From positions 1-64,000 of the forward strand of contig NZ_CAKZMJ010000036.1 in assembly GCF_937128415.1 (NCBI RefSeq): a stretch of DNA of 64,000 nt, given 5' to 3'. Numbering within the stretch: the stretch's first letter is position 1; each line of letters opens with the position of its first letter. Below, piece after piece: positions 22,690 through 38,307 of this stretch. The notes below the pieces were generated by a model, which saw only the letters and a list, made by a program, of their open reading frames with translations, searched no databases and was not told where the DNA came from. A program made the translations under genes and the position numbers. Source of the stretch: an uncultured Caldilinea sp. (lineage in GTDB: Bacteria; Chloroflexota; Anaerolineae; Caldilineales; Caldilineaceae).

Positions 22690-23796
22690 ATGAACCGTCG
22701 GATGATTCAGGTGATCGGCGTAATGATGGCAGCCCTATTGCTTTTAGCGGCATGTGCGCCAGTCGCAGCGCCCCCATCAGCGCTGCAAACTGCGCCCCCA
22801 AGCGAAGGCGAAGATTTGGAGTCTTTAGCGCGCGCCGAAGGAGGGGTGATCAACACCTACGGCATGCCAGAAGTCTGGGCGAACTACGGGGAGATATTTG
22901 GCGAGTTTCAGCGTCGCTATGGAATCGTTCAACAAGACATTGACATGGGATCTTCGGTCGTGCTTTCTCGTATGACAGAGGAAAACGCCAGTAAGAATGA
23001 TGTTGCCGATCTCAAACCTTCCTTTGCCGCCAAGCTGGCCGAAGCTGGGCTCACAATGGATTATAAAGTGAGCTGCTGGGATGAATTGCCGGAGGGACAG
23101 AAAGGGATCGGTGCGAACGGATCCGTCTGGCAGGCTGCGTACAAGGGAACACTCGGATGGATCGTTAACACCAACATCGTGAAAGAGCCGCCTCGAAGCT
23201 GGAAAGAGCTGAATAACCCTGCGTTCAAGGGACTTGTCAGCTATTTGGATCCCCGTGCAACAGGCACCGGCGTCAACACAGTGGAGGCGGTTTCGTATGC
23301 CGTTTCTGGCGATCCCTATAACTACAAAGCAGGCTCAGAATTTTTGGCGGAGCTCCACAAGGCGGGCATCATCGCCTCGGTTGATCCCAAAGTCGATGTC
23401 AGCAAATTCCAGCGAGGCGAGGTCGCTATCCTGATCAATTTTGACTACAATCTCCTGCAGTGGAAGAAAGACCTTGGCGTGCCTGCGGAAGTGATCATCC
23501 CGCTTGATGGGACGATTGCTTCCGGCGGCGGCGTCATTGCTGCACGTAATGCACCCCATCCGAACACAGCCAAACTCTTCCTCGAATTTCTCCTGTGCGG
23601 AGATGGGCAGAAGCTTTACGCAAAAGCGTACGTGTCCCCTATTAATCCGTCAGTGGAAATCCCCGAGGAAGTTGCAGCGGAATTCCCGCCGCAGGAACAG
23701 TACGCAAACGTAAGCTTTATCGACTATGCACGGGATGCCGAAATTTCTGAAGACCTGAAGGCAACCTGGGCGGCCCTCACCGGCGCCAGCGAGTGA
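22690..23796 (+). CDS. ABC solute-binding lipoprotein (Fe/AEP/polyamine type)
   Basis: A 368-residue extracytoplasmic binding protein with a lipoprotein signal (LLLLAACAP, lipidated Cys near residue 21) and a Pro/Ser-rich linker. The mature part begins EGGVINTYGMPEVWANY, typical of type II binding proteins for ferric iron, 2-aminoethylphosphonate, polyamines or small organic anions; YKGTLGWIVNTNIV and SWKELNNPAFKG are also in this style. The ligand cannot be named. AAAGGAG lies 8 bp before the ATG. A stable hairpin follows the gene, as is usual after highly expressed binding-protein genes. Confidence 0.88.
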   Translation: MNRRMIQVIGVMMAALLLLAACAPVAAPPSALQTAPPSEGEDLESLARAEGGVINTYGMPEVWANYGEIFGEFQRRYGIVQQDIDMGSSVVLSRMTEENASKNDVADLKPSFAAKLAEAGLTMDYKVSCWDELPEGQKGIGANGSVWQAAYKGTLGWIVNTNIVKEPPRSWKELNNPAFKGLVSYLDPRATGTGVNTVEAVSYAVSGDPYNYKAGSEFLAELHKAGIIASVDPKVDVSKFQRGEVAILINFDYNLLQWKKDLGVPAEVIIPLDGTIASGGGVIAARNAPHPNTAKLFLEFLLCGDGQKLYAKAYVSPINPSVEIPEEVAAEFPPQEQYANVSFIDYARDAEISEDLKATWAALTGASE

Positions 23797-23806
23797 CGAG
23801 AGGGTA

Positions 23807-23836
23807 GGCGAGCGGGAAGTGAACTTCCCGCTCGCC
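23807..23836 (+). terminator. Hairpin after binding-protein gene
   Basis: A perfect 13-bp stem, GGCGAGCGGGAAG with CTTCCCGCTCGCC, closed by a TGAA tetraloop. No T-tract follows, so it more likely protects the upstream mRNA and lowers expression of the permease genes than fully terminates. Confidence 0.7.
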
Positions 23837-23942
23837 ACCCCACACAGCCTATCAGCTACTTAGAAAAGAGCTAAAATTTTGTTTGTACTCCGAGTCGCTT
23901 TGTACCAAAAGGCGCCTCACTAACAGGAGATTTAGATAGGCC

Positions 23943-24779
23943 ATGAAGCACCGAGTAGAGCACCTATTTTTGGCGCCATTTTTGTTGTTCCTGGCCTTTT
24001 TTGAACTATATCCACTGACCAATATGGCTGTTCGGAGTTTTCTCGATGAAACGTCACAGGCCTTTACGCTGCGCTACTATCTGAATGTCTTTACACAGCC
24101 TCACTATGTCACCGCAATACGGAATAGCCTACTCTTCGCCTCAGCCTGCAGTCTGGTTGGCGCAGTTGCCGGAACATTTGTTGGTTATATTGCAGTCACA
24201 CTTCCCAGAAATCAACGAAACTTTCTTCTCTCGCTGTATTCTTTGCCTTTGACCCTCTCTGGTCTGGTGGTTGCGTTTGCATTTATCGTGCTTCTCGGCA
24301 GAAATGGCGTACTGAATTTGATTGTGCAGCGTCTTTTCAGTCTTCCGCGAGACTTTTATTTTGACATCTACTCATGGCCAGGTTTGGTGGTTGTCTATTC
24401 TTTTTACCAGGTTCCTCTCATGACGCTCACAATGGCAGCGGTGTTTGAGAATCTGGATCGCAGCCTGCTGGAGGCATCGCGTAATCTGGGCGCCAAACCT
24501 TGGCAGACATGGCGATATATCATCATTCCGATCCTTGCGCCAGGCTTTCTCGCCGGGCTCAGCATTCAGTTGGCCGGTATGTTGGGCGCATTCGGTACTG
24601 TGCTGGCTTTAGTGGGCGGCGCCAAAAATCTGCTCTCGATTCAAATTTACTATCACACATCGGAGTCTACGTATAACTTACCTCAGGCGGCGGCTTTGTC
24701 AATCACACTGATCATCCTAATCGGCTGCGTCCTTTATGCATTGAGTCGAATGGAAAAGAAACTGCGACCTGGGGGATAA
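23943..24779 (+). CDS. ABC importer permease subunit 1
   Basis: A 278-residue integral membrane protein with six predicted helices, of the binding-protein-dependent permease family. The cytoplasmic coupling (EAA) loop reads LLEASRNLGAKPWQTWRYIIIPIL (about residues 175-198). It pairs with the permease encoded 3 bp downstream and with the ATPase at 21557. Codon use is more AT-rich than in flanking operons. Confidence 0.9.
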   Translation: MKHRVEHLFLAPFLLFLAFFELYPLTNMAVRSFLDETSQAFTLRYYLNVFTQPHYVTAIRNSLLFASACSLVGAVAGTFVGYIAVTLPRNQRNFLLSLYSLPLTLSGLVVAFAFIVLLGRNGVLNLIVQRLFSLPRDFYFDIYSWPGLVVVYSFYQVPLMTLTMAAVFENLDRSLLEASRNLGAKPWQTWRYIIIPILAPGFLAGLSIQLAGMLGAFGTVLALVGGAKNLLSIQIYYHTSESTYNLPQAAALSITLIILIGCVLYALSRMEKKLRPGG

Positions 24780-24782
24780 ACA

Positions 24783-25574
24783 ATGCTAAAACGCCTGCTC
24801 TTTTTGTTCTTGATTAGTTTTATTGTTGTGCCCCTATGCATGCCGGTCATCTTTTCATTCAGTCTTTTCTGGCAAGATATCTTTCCACAAGGATTTACTT
24901 TGCAGTGGTATGAGGCGATCCTCACCAGACCTCGAACGTATTCCGCCTTACTCACTTCGCTTGTGGTTGCATTCGCCGCTGTTTCCATCACTCTCCTCAT
25001 TTCTGCACCCGCTGCGTATGCACTGAATCGCATGGACACTCCTTTTGGCCGTTGGATTCGAGACACCGCTCCGATTTTGACATTAATTTTTCCGCCAGTG
25101 ACTGTAGGAACAGCGCTAGTCCTGGCGTTCTCCCGCCCACCTTTAATGTTGAGCGGAAACGTCTGGATGGTGATCATTGCCCATTCGTTGATCGGACTGC
25201 CCTTCATGTTTCGCAATACACTGGCCTCTTTCCGAACACTGAACGAAAGACTGTTATCGGAGGCGGCGGCAAGCCTGGGCGCTAATCTCTGGCAGCGGTT
25301 GGTTTATGTAATTATTCCAAACGTGATGCCGGGCATTCTCGTCGGTGCACTGGTAGTTTTTGCCATCTCGATCGGAGAGTTTGAAGTGACCAGTATGGTG
25401 GCCGGCTTCACAGGACAGACGCTCCCTCTGCAATTGTTTCAGCAGATACGGAATGACATGCGCATCGCCAGCGCCATTTCCTCATTCCTGGTCTACAATT
25501 CTCTGCTTTCCTTTATTGCAATTTCCTACCTGAGCGCCCAGATACGCGGCGGGCCAGATAGACGCGCCGCCTGA
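24783..25574 (+). CDS. ABC importer permease subunit 2
   Basis: A 263-residue, six-helix permease of the PotC/FbpB-C-terminal half type. The EAA loop is LLSEAAASLGANLWQRLVYVIIPNV (about residues 155-180). Starts 3 bp after permease 1, with GGGGGAT serving as ribosome binding site. Last gene of the AT-richer block; the following binding protein returns to high GC. Confidence 0.9.
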   Translation: MLKRLLFLFLISFIVVPLCMPVIFSFSLFWQDIFPQGFTLQWYEAILTRPRTYSALLTSLVVAFAAVSITLLISAPAAYALNRMDTPFGRWIRDTAPILTLIFPPVTVGTALVLAFSRPPLMLSGNVWMVIIAHSLIGLPFMFRNTLASFRTLNERLLSEAAASLGANLWQRLVYVIIPNVMPGILVGALVVFAISIGEFEVTSMVAGFTGQTLPLQLFQQIRNDMRIASAISSFLVYNSLLSFIAISYLSAQIRGGPDRRAA

Positions 25575-25634
25575 GCCATTCCCAGGTTATATTTCGTTCA
25601 TGCGTGCTAGAGTCTGAACCAAAAGAGGTGAAAC

Positions 25635-26960
<1,326 letters not shown>

Positions 26961-26962
26961 AA

Positions 26963-26993
26963 GGAGGAGGGGGCTTGCGGCCCCCTCTCCTCC
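26963..26993 (+). terminator. Hairpin between binding protein and permease
   Basis: GGAGGAGGGGGC (26963-26974) pairs with GCCCCC and, after a 2-nt bulge, TCCTCC (26980-26993) around a 5-nt loop. No T-tract. The AGGAGG ribosome-binding-like sequence lies inside the stem, so the structure may both stabilise the binding-protein mRNA and restrain permease translation. Confidence 0.6.
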
Positions 26994-27015
26994 ACAGCCG
27001 CTCCGTTGATGAAAC

Positions 27016-27867
<852 letters not shown>

Positions 27868-27871
<4 letters not shown>

Positions 27872-28686
27872 AATTTCGCCGTTATGCAGGCGACGCTGCG
27901 GCGTTGTTCATTCTCTGCGCAGCGCTCGTCGCCGTCTTCTTTCCCTATATGTTCATCCTGATCGCATCCTTGAAGGACGCAGCGGCGATCAACCGCCCGT
28001 TGGACTGGGGCTTCACGCCGACCCTGGCCAACTGGGCGGCGGTGGTGCGCTCCGACATCCCCCGGCAGGCGTGGAACAGCCTGGTCGTCGGCGCGTTGAC
28101 GGCCGCCATCTCGCTGGCAACCGGAGCGCCGGCCGCCTATGCCTTCTCCCGTTTCCGCGTCGGCGGCGACGCAGCCAGATTCGTCGTGCTCTCCGCGCAG
28201 ATGTTGCCGCCTGCGGTGCTGATCGTGCCGCTCTTCTTGCTGATGTACAACATTCGCCTGCTCAACACCCTCTGGGCAGTGACGGCCGCGCACCTGACCT
28301 TCATCCTCCCCTTCGTCGTCTGGTTTCTAATCGGCTTTTTCGACGACATCCCGCGCGACCTCGAAGAGCAGGCGATGGTGGATGGCTGCACGCAATGGCA
28401 GGCGTTCTATCGCGTGCTGCTGCCGACCGCCCGACCGGGACTGGGAGCAGCGGCCCTCTTTGCCTTCATTCTCTCTTGGAACGACCTGTTCTACGCGCTG
28501 TTGCTCAGCGGAGGGGACAGCCGCACCTTGCCGGTGGGCGTCGCCGGCTACTGGACTTTTCGCGGGGTGGAGCTAGGACAGATGTCCGCCGCCATTCTGC
28601 TTTCGATCACACCGATGATCGTCTTATCGTTTCTCGTGCAGCGCTATCTGGTGCGCGGTTTCGGAGGAGGGATCGTCAAAGGATGA
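27868..28686 (+). CDS. Sugar ABC permease, MalG type
   Basis: A 272-residue permease with GTG start overlapping the preceding stop (GTGA). The EAA loop is DLEEQAMVDGCTQWQAFYRVLLP (about residues 165-187) and the C-terminus reads FILSWNDLFYALLL ... QRYLVRGFGGGIVKG, a clear MalG/LacG pattern. Its stop overlaps the ATG of the phosphatase gene (ATGA), so transport and phosphatase are translationally coupled. Confidence 0.92.
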
Positions 28687-29453
28687 ATCCGCTCGATGTG
28701 GCGTTGGAGGCGGCGTACGCCGCCGGGGAGCTGCTGCGCGAAGGATGGCGACGGGGAGGGTTCGCCGTCGAGCAGAAGAGCGCACAAGAGCTTGTCACCG
28801 AATATGACCGGCGCTGCGAAGCGCTCATCGTTGACATCCTGCAGAAAACGTTTCCGGCCTACGCCATCCTCGGCGAGGAGGGCGTCGCCAGCAAGGGGAC
28901 GCAGGCGCAGGTTCGCTGGATCATCGACCCACTCGACGGCACCACGAACTTTGCGCGGGGCTATCCGCTGTTCGGCGTCTCGATTGCGCTGGAACACAGC
29001 GGAGAGGTGGTCGTAGGCGTCGTCTACAACCCGCTCGCCGATGAATGCTTCGCAGCCGAGAAAGGCGCAGGCGCCGCGCTCAATCAGAAGCCGATCTGCG
29101 TGGCGTCCACCTCTTCCCTGGCCGCCGCAGTCGTCGCCTCTGGCTTTCCTTACGACGCCTGGACAAGCGCCAACGACAACACCGACCTGTGGAGAATTAT
29201 GGTCAAACGGGCGTTGACGGTGCGCTGCGACGGTGCAGCGGCGCTCGACCTGTGCGCCGTGGCCTGCGGTCGCTTCGACGCCTACTGGGAGCACGGCCTC
29301 GCTGCCTGGGACATCGCCGCCGGCGCGTTGATCGCGCAGGAAGCCGGGGCGCTTGTGACCGATTACCGAGGAGGCGATGCGTTTCTGCGTCGAGGCGAAG
29401 TGATTGCAGCGCCGGCGGCGCTGCACGCCGAGATTGTGGCGCTCTTGGGGTAG
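28683..29453 (+). CDS. Inositol monophosphatase family phosphatase
   Basis: 256 residues, Mg-dependent phosphatase fold. Metal-binding motifs are GEEG (near 70), DPLDGTTNF (near 86) and the C-terminal WDIAAGALIAQEAG (near 207). The family dephosphorylates inositol phosphates, histidinol phosphate, PAP or sugar bisphosphates; this one's substrate is open. Coupled to the sugar permease gene, it may act on a phosphorylated form of the transported sugar or polyol. Last gene of the block; a repeat array follows. Confidence 0.88.
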   Translation: MNPLDVALEAAYAAGELLREGWRRGGFAVEQKSAQELVTEYDRRCEALIVDILQKTFPAYAILGEEGVASKGTQAQVRWIIDPLDGTTNFARGYPLFGVSIALEHSGEVVVGVVYNPLADECFAAEKGAGAALNQKPICVASTSSLAAAVVASGFPYDAWTSANDNTDLWRIMVKRALTVRCDGAAALDLCAVACGRFDAYWEHGLAAWDIAAGALIAQEAGALVTDYRGGDAFLRRGEVIAAPAALHAEIVALLG

Positions 29454-29459
29454 CGACGG

Positions 29460-30010
29460 CGCTCCTGCCCCCTCTCCCACCCTTGGGAGAGGGGGCCAGG
29501 GGGTGAGGGCCTTCCCCACGGGGCTGCCGAGCACCTGCGGCTGCGAGCCGCAGCTACGGTGAAATTCAGGTGCATTTGCAGGGGTGAGGGCCATCCCCCC
29601 TCTCCCACTCTTGGGAGAGGGGGCCAGGGGGTGAGGGCCATCCCCACGGGGCTGCCGAGCACCTGCGGCTGCGAGCAGCAGCTACGAGGAAATTCGGCGC
29701 TCTCCACCCCCTCTCCCACTCTTGGGAGAGGGGGCCAGGGGGTGAGGGCCATCCCCACGGGGCTGCCGAGCACCTGCGGCTGCGAGCCGCAGCTACGGTG
29801 AAATTCAGGTGCATTTGCAGGGGTGAGGGCCATCCCCCCTCTCCCACCCTTGGGAGAGGGGGCCAGGGGGTGAGGGCCTTCCCCACGGGGCTGCCGAGCA
29901 CCTGCGGCTGCGAGCTGCAGCTACGGTGAAATTCGGGTGCATTTGCAGGGGTGAGGGCCATCCCCCCTCTCCCACCCTTGGGAGAGGGGGCCAGGGGTGA
30001 GGGCCCACCT
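29460..30010. repeat. REP-like palindromic repeat array, five units
   Basis: Five copies of CTCTCCCA-cyc-TTGGGAGAG (near 29472, 29600, 29712, 29840, 29967) alternate with four copies of the GCGGCT-gcg-AGCCGC palindrome and the linker gctacggtgaaattc. Unit spacing is 112-128 bp. Two of the second-type copies have changes on one arm (gcgagcagc, gcgagctgc). The array separates convergent genes ending at 29453 and 30027 and could work as a bidirectional terminator. Nothing else is seen in this 573-bp gap. Confidence 0.88.
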
Positions 30011-30026
30011 GCAGCGACGATGAAAC

Positions 30027-31373
<1,347 letters not shown>

Positions 31374-31380
31374 GGCGCGT

Positions 31381-34776
<3,396 letters not shown>

Positions 34777-34949
34777 GATAACGGCGGCGGATCAAGTCGA
34801 TGAAAGATAAGATTCATGGATTCACTTCAAGCAAATGAATTGTAGCGCAAGCGAAATACAACCTCCAACTTCCCCCGCTGAAAGCCTCACCCGTCCTACT
34901 CCTGTCTATGAACGCAAGAAGCGCGCCTTGAGCTGTTCTCCGCAAAAAA

Positions 34950-37073
34950 TCAGGCTTCGCCTTCTTCGATGGCCAGAATGCGGTCCAGGCGAAAGGTCAG
35001 CACCCGACCTGCGTTGTAGCAGTAGGCGCGCAGATAAAGGCTCCCGCGTCGCGTTTCGATCCAGTGCGGCTCGACGCGGCGCCGGGTCGTCAGGTTGCGT
35101 CCGGCGCTGACGTAGGTGAGCAGCAGCGAGGCCCGACGAGCGATGGCGGTTTCCAGACGTCCACGCCACTGCTCCGGGTCGGCGGGCGACGGCGGCGGGG
35201 TGAACGGCAGCGCGTCGAGCAGATCGGCCAGGTGCTCCAGAAGCGCCGCCTGCTGCGCCTGCACTGCGGCCTGCTGCAGCGGCGTCAGTTGCGCAAAGAG
35301 GGCGTCCAGCGCGCGATGGGAAAGGGGCGCAGGCAGCGGCAGGAAGCGACCGAGCCGTTGATAGAGGCGGCCGGCCAGCCAGAGCGCTGCGGCGTCATTG
35401 GCCGCAACCTCTCGCTCCGTCGGCAGATCGAGCGCCGCAGGAAGCCCCGCCTTGCGCAGGCAGCTTTGCAACACCTCTGCATCTCCACGCCAGACGGCAG
35501 CGGTCGGCGACAGAACTTCCACCAGCCAGCGCTGCGCATCGCCGTCCTGGACAAGTTGCGCAAGCTGCTCCGGGCGTCGCGTGCGCAGGATCGGCAGCAG
35601 CGTGGCCGTGACCTGATCGCCCGCCTCCCACCAGGCATGCAGTCGGGCGATCTCCTCCGTATGCAAAGGCAATCCCAGCAGGCGCAGCGCATGCCAAAGA
35701 TGCGCCAGTCCATGGCCCTGGACGGCGGCTGCGGCCATGCTCTCCGGCGTAAAACGGGCCAAAGAGAAAACGGAAGCGGACGCATCCTCCTCTACGTCGG
35801 TTGCAGCGTTCTGAGGCGCTGCGCCGTGCATCGCTTGCAGATCTTCGCTGAAGAGAGCGATACGCGCCTGCGCCGAAGAAGAGGCGCACCAGGCGAACCG
35901 CAGCGTAAGGGATCGCTCGTCTTGGGAAGGCGACCACCCTGCAGCAGCGGCTTCGCCGGAAGACCATGGAGATGCGCTCAAGAGGAGCCGACCCTGAGCA
36001 AGGAGTTGATGACCAACGTCGGTGAGGGCGAAATGTTCTGTATCGAGCGGCGCCACGACGCCAAGCAGATGGAAGACTGTCTCCAGCAGCAGGCGCAGGC
36101 TGCGTTCGACGTCGCCGAACGTATGGAAATGGGTGGTGAAAAAAGTGACCGGTAGAGTAGGATCGACTGACCACGCATCGGCCAGCCTCTGCGCTGTGAA
36201 TGCGCCGGACAGGCGGGCCATGCATGCAGCGAGCGCGCGTCGAGCAGCGATTCCCCATCGTGCGTCCGGTTGCAAATAGGCGCTGCGTTCTCGTTCATCA
36301 TCCCCATCCTGGAGCCATGCCTCCCAAAGCATGGTAAGTTGTTCGGTCGGCGACAGCTCCAGCCAACGCCAGCCGAGGACGGTGACCTCCGGCGCGATCA
36401 GGTTAGCGTGGCGCGCCAGAAACCAGAGTGTGCGTAGAAGGGGCGACTGTTTATGAGAGCGTAGAGAGGCTGATGCTTCCTGTGGGCGCAATCGAGCATA
36501 AAGCTGGCGGGCGGAATTGGGCCTCAGCCAGCGCCCCTGTAGCAGCTGCGGCTCTCGTTGCTGAAGCCAGAAGCAGAACATCTGCACAAAATCGAAAAGC
36601 GGCTGACGTGGATCGAGCTGAAACGGAGCGCTTGACGCAGGGGCCTCGTGCAGCGGGGCCAGCCCAGGCAGCGGAAGGACGCGCAAACGTGCGGCGGAGA
36701 AGGGGACGCCTCCTTCGGCGGCATGAAGCAGCCCGGAAAGAAAGAGCTGCTCCGCCACCGAGTGGGGAGGAGCGAGATCGGATAAGGAACGCAGCCCGCC
36801 ATATTCGGCCAGAAAAAGCGCAGCGGGTAGCTCGGGCGTGCGACGCAGACGGTCGTATGCGCTGCGGAAGGCTGCAGAGGCGCATTGGAAGCATCGCTGA
36901 ACTTCCACCGGATCGCTCCAATGTGCGGCAATGGCGGCCACCCAGCCTTCTTTGCGGTTGCGCGCTTCTCCGCGCAAGCCGACGCCAAGGAAGTCGCCGA
37001 TGCGGCGCAACGCGTCGTAAGGCAACGCTGACAGCCAAGCAGTCTGCGCAAGGTAAAGCTCGTCGAAAGTCAA
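34950..37073 (-). CDS. WYL-domain protein, large N-terminal region unknown
   Basis: 707 residues. The C-terminal ~70 residues (RRRVEPHWIETRRGSLYLRAYCYNAGRVLTFRLDRIL) match the WYL domain, a ligand-binding SH3-like module typical of transcriptional regulators and some helicase-associated proteins. The rest is helical and rich in Leu, Ala, Gln and Trp. It recalls the helicase XPB/Ssl2 N-terminal-like family that carries WYL ends, but no helicase motif is visible. Starts with TTG at 37073, preceded by AGGAG at about 10 bp, 18 bp after the SpoVS stop. Confidence 0.75.
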   Translation of the reverse strand: MTFDELYLAQTAWLSALPYDALRRIGDFLGVGLRGEARNRKEGWVAAIAAHWSDPVEVQRCFQCASAAFRSAYDRLRRTPELPAALFLAEYGGLRSLSDLAPPHSVAEQLFLSGLLHAAEGGVPFSAARLRVLPLPGLAPLHEAPASSAPFQLDPRQPLFDFVQMFCFWLQQREPQLLQGRWLRPNSARQLYARLRPQEASASLRSHKQSPLLRTLWFLARHANLIAPEVTVLGWRWLELSPTEQLTMLWEAWLQDGDDERERSAYLQPDARWGIAARRALAACMARLSGAFTAQRLADAWSVDPTLPVTFFTTHFHTFGDVERSLRLLLETVFHLLGVVAPLDTEHFALTDVGHQLLAQGRLLLSASPWSSGEAAAAGWSPSQDERSLTLRFAWCASSSAQARIALFSEDLQAMHGAAPQNAATDVEEDASASVFSLARFTPESMAAAAVQGHGLAHLWHALRLLGLPLHTEEIARLHAWWEAGDQVTATLLPILRTRRPEQLAQLVQDGDAQRWLVEVLSPTAAVWRGDAEVLQSCLRKAGLPAALDLPTEREVAANDAAALWLAGRLYQRLGRFLPLPAPLSHRALDALFAQLTPLQQAAVQAQQAALLEHLADLLDALPFTPPPSPADPEQWRGRLETAIARRASLLLTYVSAGRNLTTRRRVEPHWIETRRGSLYLRAYCYNAGRVLTFRLDRILAIEEGEA

Positions 37074-37091
37074 TGGCCACCGTCTCCTGGC

Positions 37092-37409
37092 TCACGCATC
37101 CTGCACAGACGGCGCCGCCCTGTTCGGCGCATCATGCGCCAGAGGCAGCTTGAAAACTTTCAAATGGAGCACTGTGCGCTCCTCGCCTTCGACTTCAACC
37201 TGCTTAAAACCCGGCACAACGGCGAGATCGAAACCATCCTCGGCTACGTAGCTGCGCGCAATCGTCACCGCCTTGATCGCTTGATTGACCGCACTGGCGC
37301 CGATGGCTTGAATCTCGGCGCATCCTCGCTCGCGCATCATCCCCGCAATTGCGCCCGCCACCGCACTGGTTCGTGATTGCGCTGAGACCTTGATAGCAAC
37401 GCTCATCAT
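37092..37409 (-). CDS. spoVS: Stage V sporulation protein S (Alba-like)
   Basis: A 105-residue small nucleic-acid-binding protein. Its core (KVSAQSRTSAVAGAIAG, RGCAEIQAIGASAVNQAIKAVTIARSYVA, EGEERTVLHLKV) is an almost textbook SpoVS sequence. In Bacillus it affects sporulation stage V; in non-sporulating lineages, including Chloroflexota and Thermus, it is a conserved DNA/RNA-binding protein. Two adjacent ATGs (37409, 37406) follow GGGAGAG. A C-terminal extension of about 15 residues (LAHDAPNRAAPSVQDA) exceeds the usual length. Followed closely by the WYL gene. Confidence 0.92.
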   Translation of the reverse strand: MMSVAIKVSAQSRTSAVAGAIAGMMRERGCAEIQAIGASAVNQAIKAVTIARSYVAEDGFDLAVVPGFKQVEVEGEERTVLHLKVFKLPLAHDAPNRAAPSVQDA

Positions 37410-37420
37410 GACTCTCCCGA

Positions 37421-37528
37421 TGTACAAACGCCGATGGAGGCAGAAACCACTGCTGCAGAAAGCGGCCGCTTCCGCAGGAGCGGCTCTGCATTGTTCTTCG
37501 GTTGTCAGTTCTCGACTCTGTTTGTACA
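37421..37528. promoter_or_regulatory. TGTACAAAC inverted arms upstream of spoVS
   Basis: TGTACAAAC (37421-37429) and its inverse GTTTGTACA (37520-37528) lie 90 bp apart in the 246-bp gap between spoVS and dhaL. The arms could be paired operator sites; no -35/-10 pair is obvious here. Confidence 0.3.
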
Positions 37529-37655
37529 GGGGTGGACGTTGATGCAGCGTTGATGGTGGGAGACCCACCCTGGGGCGACGGAGGTGCAGCGCGGACGAGC
37601 GGAAGTCATCGCCCTCTAGAACATGTCAAGCTGTCTTTTGCCCAAAAGCGCTTCT

Positions 37656-38297
37656 TTACCCGCACTCCTCCGCCAGCGCCGTCTCCATCGCCTGCAGGAG
37701 ATAGACGAGCGACGTGGCGCCGGGATCCGCATGCCCCAGGCTGCGCTCGCCCAGTTTGGCGGAGCGCCCCCGTTTGGCGACCATCTCCCGCGTGGCTGCA
37801 GCGCCGGCCTGTGCAGCAGGCAAGGCCGCCCGCCACGCCGCCAGCAGCGGTTGGTCGGCGGGCTGCGCCGCCAACGCATCGACGAAAGGCTTCAGCGCAT
37901 CCACCAGCGTTTTATCGCCCGGCTGCGCCTTGCCGAGCCGCATGACCATCGACAGGCCGGCCTGCAGCGCCTTCGTCGCCGTCGCCGTGTCGAAAGGTCC
38001 ATCGTCGAGGACGCGGCCTGCACTGGAAAGCAACGCGCCGATCAATGCGCCGGAGGCGCCGCCGCTGGCGTCGCTGAACGCAGCGCCGGCTTCGATCAGC
38101 AGCCGGCCGGCGCCGTCCGACATTTTTTCCACGGCGGCATTGGCGGCGCGCAGCCCGCGCACCATCGTGGCGCCGTGGTCGCCGTCGCCTGCGGCGGCGT
38201 CGAGTCGGCCTAATTCTTCCTCATGAGCGGTGATGACCTCCAACGCCAACGCCAGCCAGCGGCGCACCACAGCTACAGCGATTTCCGATGAACCCAT
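37656..38297 (-). CDS. dhaL: Dihydroxyacetone kinase subunit L, second pair
   Basis: A 213-residue nucleotide-binding subunit. The Mg/ADP-binding motif DAAAGDGDHG (residues about 32-41) and SGGASGALIG, QPGDKTLVDAL and SLGHADPGATS are all typical. Works with DhaK encoded 10 bp upstream to phosphorylate dihydroxyacetone or a related ketose such as erythrulose. Whether it keeps bound ADP recharged by the PTS protein or exchanges ATP cannot be told. Last gene of the supercluster. GAGGATGG precedes the ATG. Confidence 0.92.
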   Translation of the reverse strand: MGSSEIAVAVVRRWLALALEVITAHEEELGRLDAAAGDGDHGATMVRGLRAANAAVEKMSDGAGRLLIEAGAAFSDASGGASGALIGALLSSAGRVLDDGPFDTATATKALQAGLSMVMRLGKAQPGDKTLVDALKPFVDALAAQPADQPLLAAWRAALPAAQAGAAATREMVAKRGRSAKLGERSLGHADPGATSLVYLLQAMETALAEECG

Positions 38298-38307
38298 AAA
38301 TCCATCC

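Noticed and set aside
29460..30010. Possible CRISPR array
   Set aside because: The repeated part is long and palindromic, and the intervals are themselves repeated sequence, not unique spacers. No cas gene nearby.
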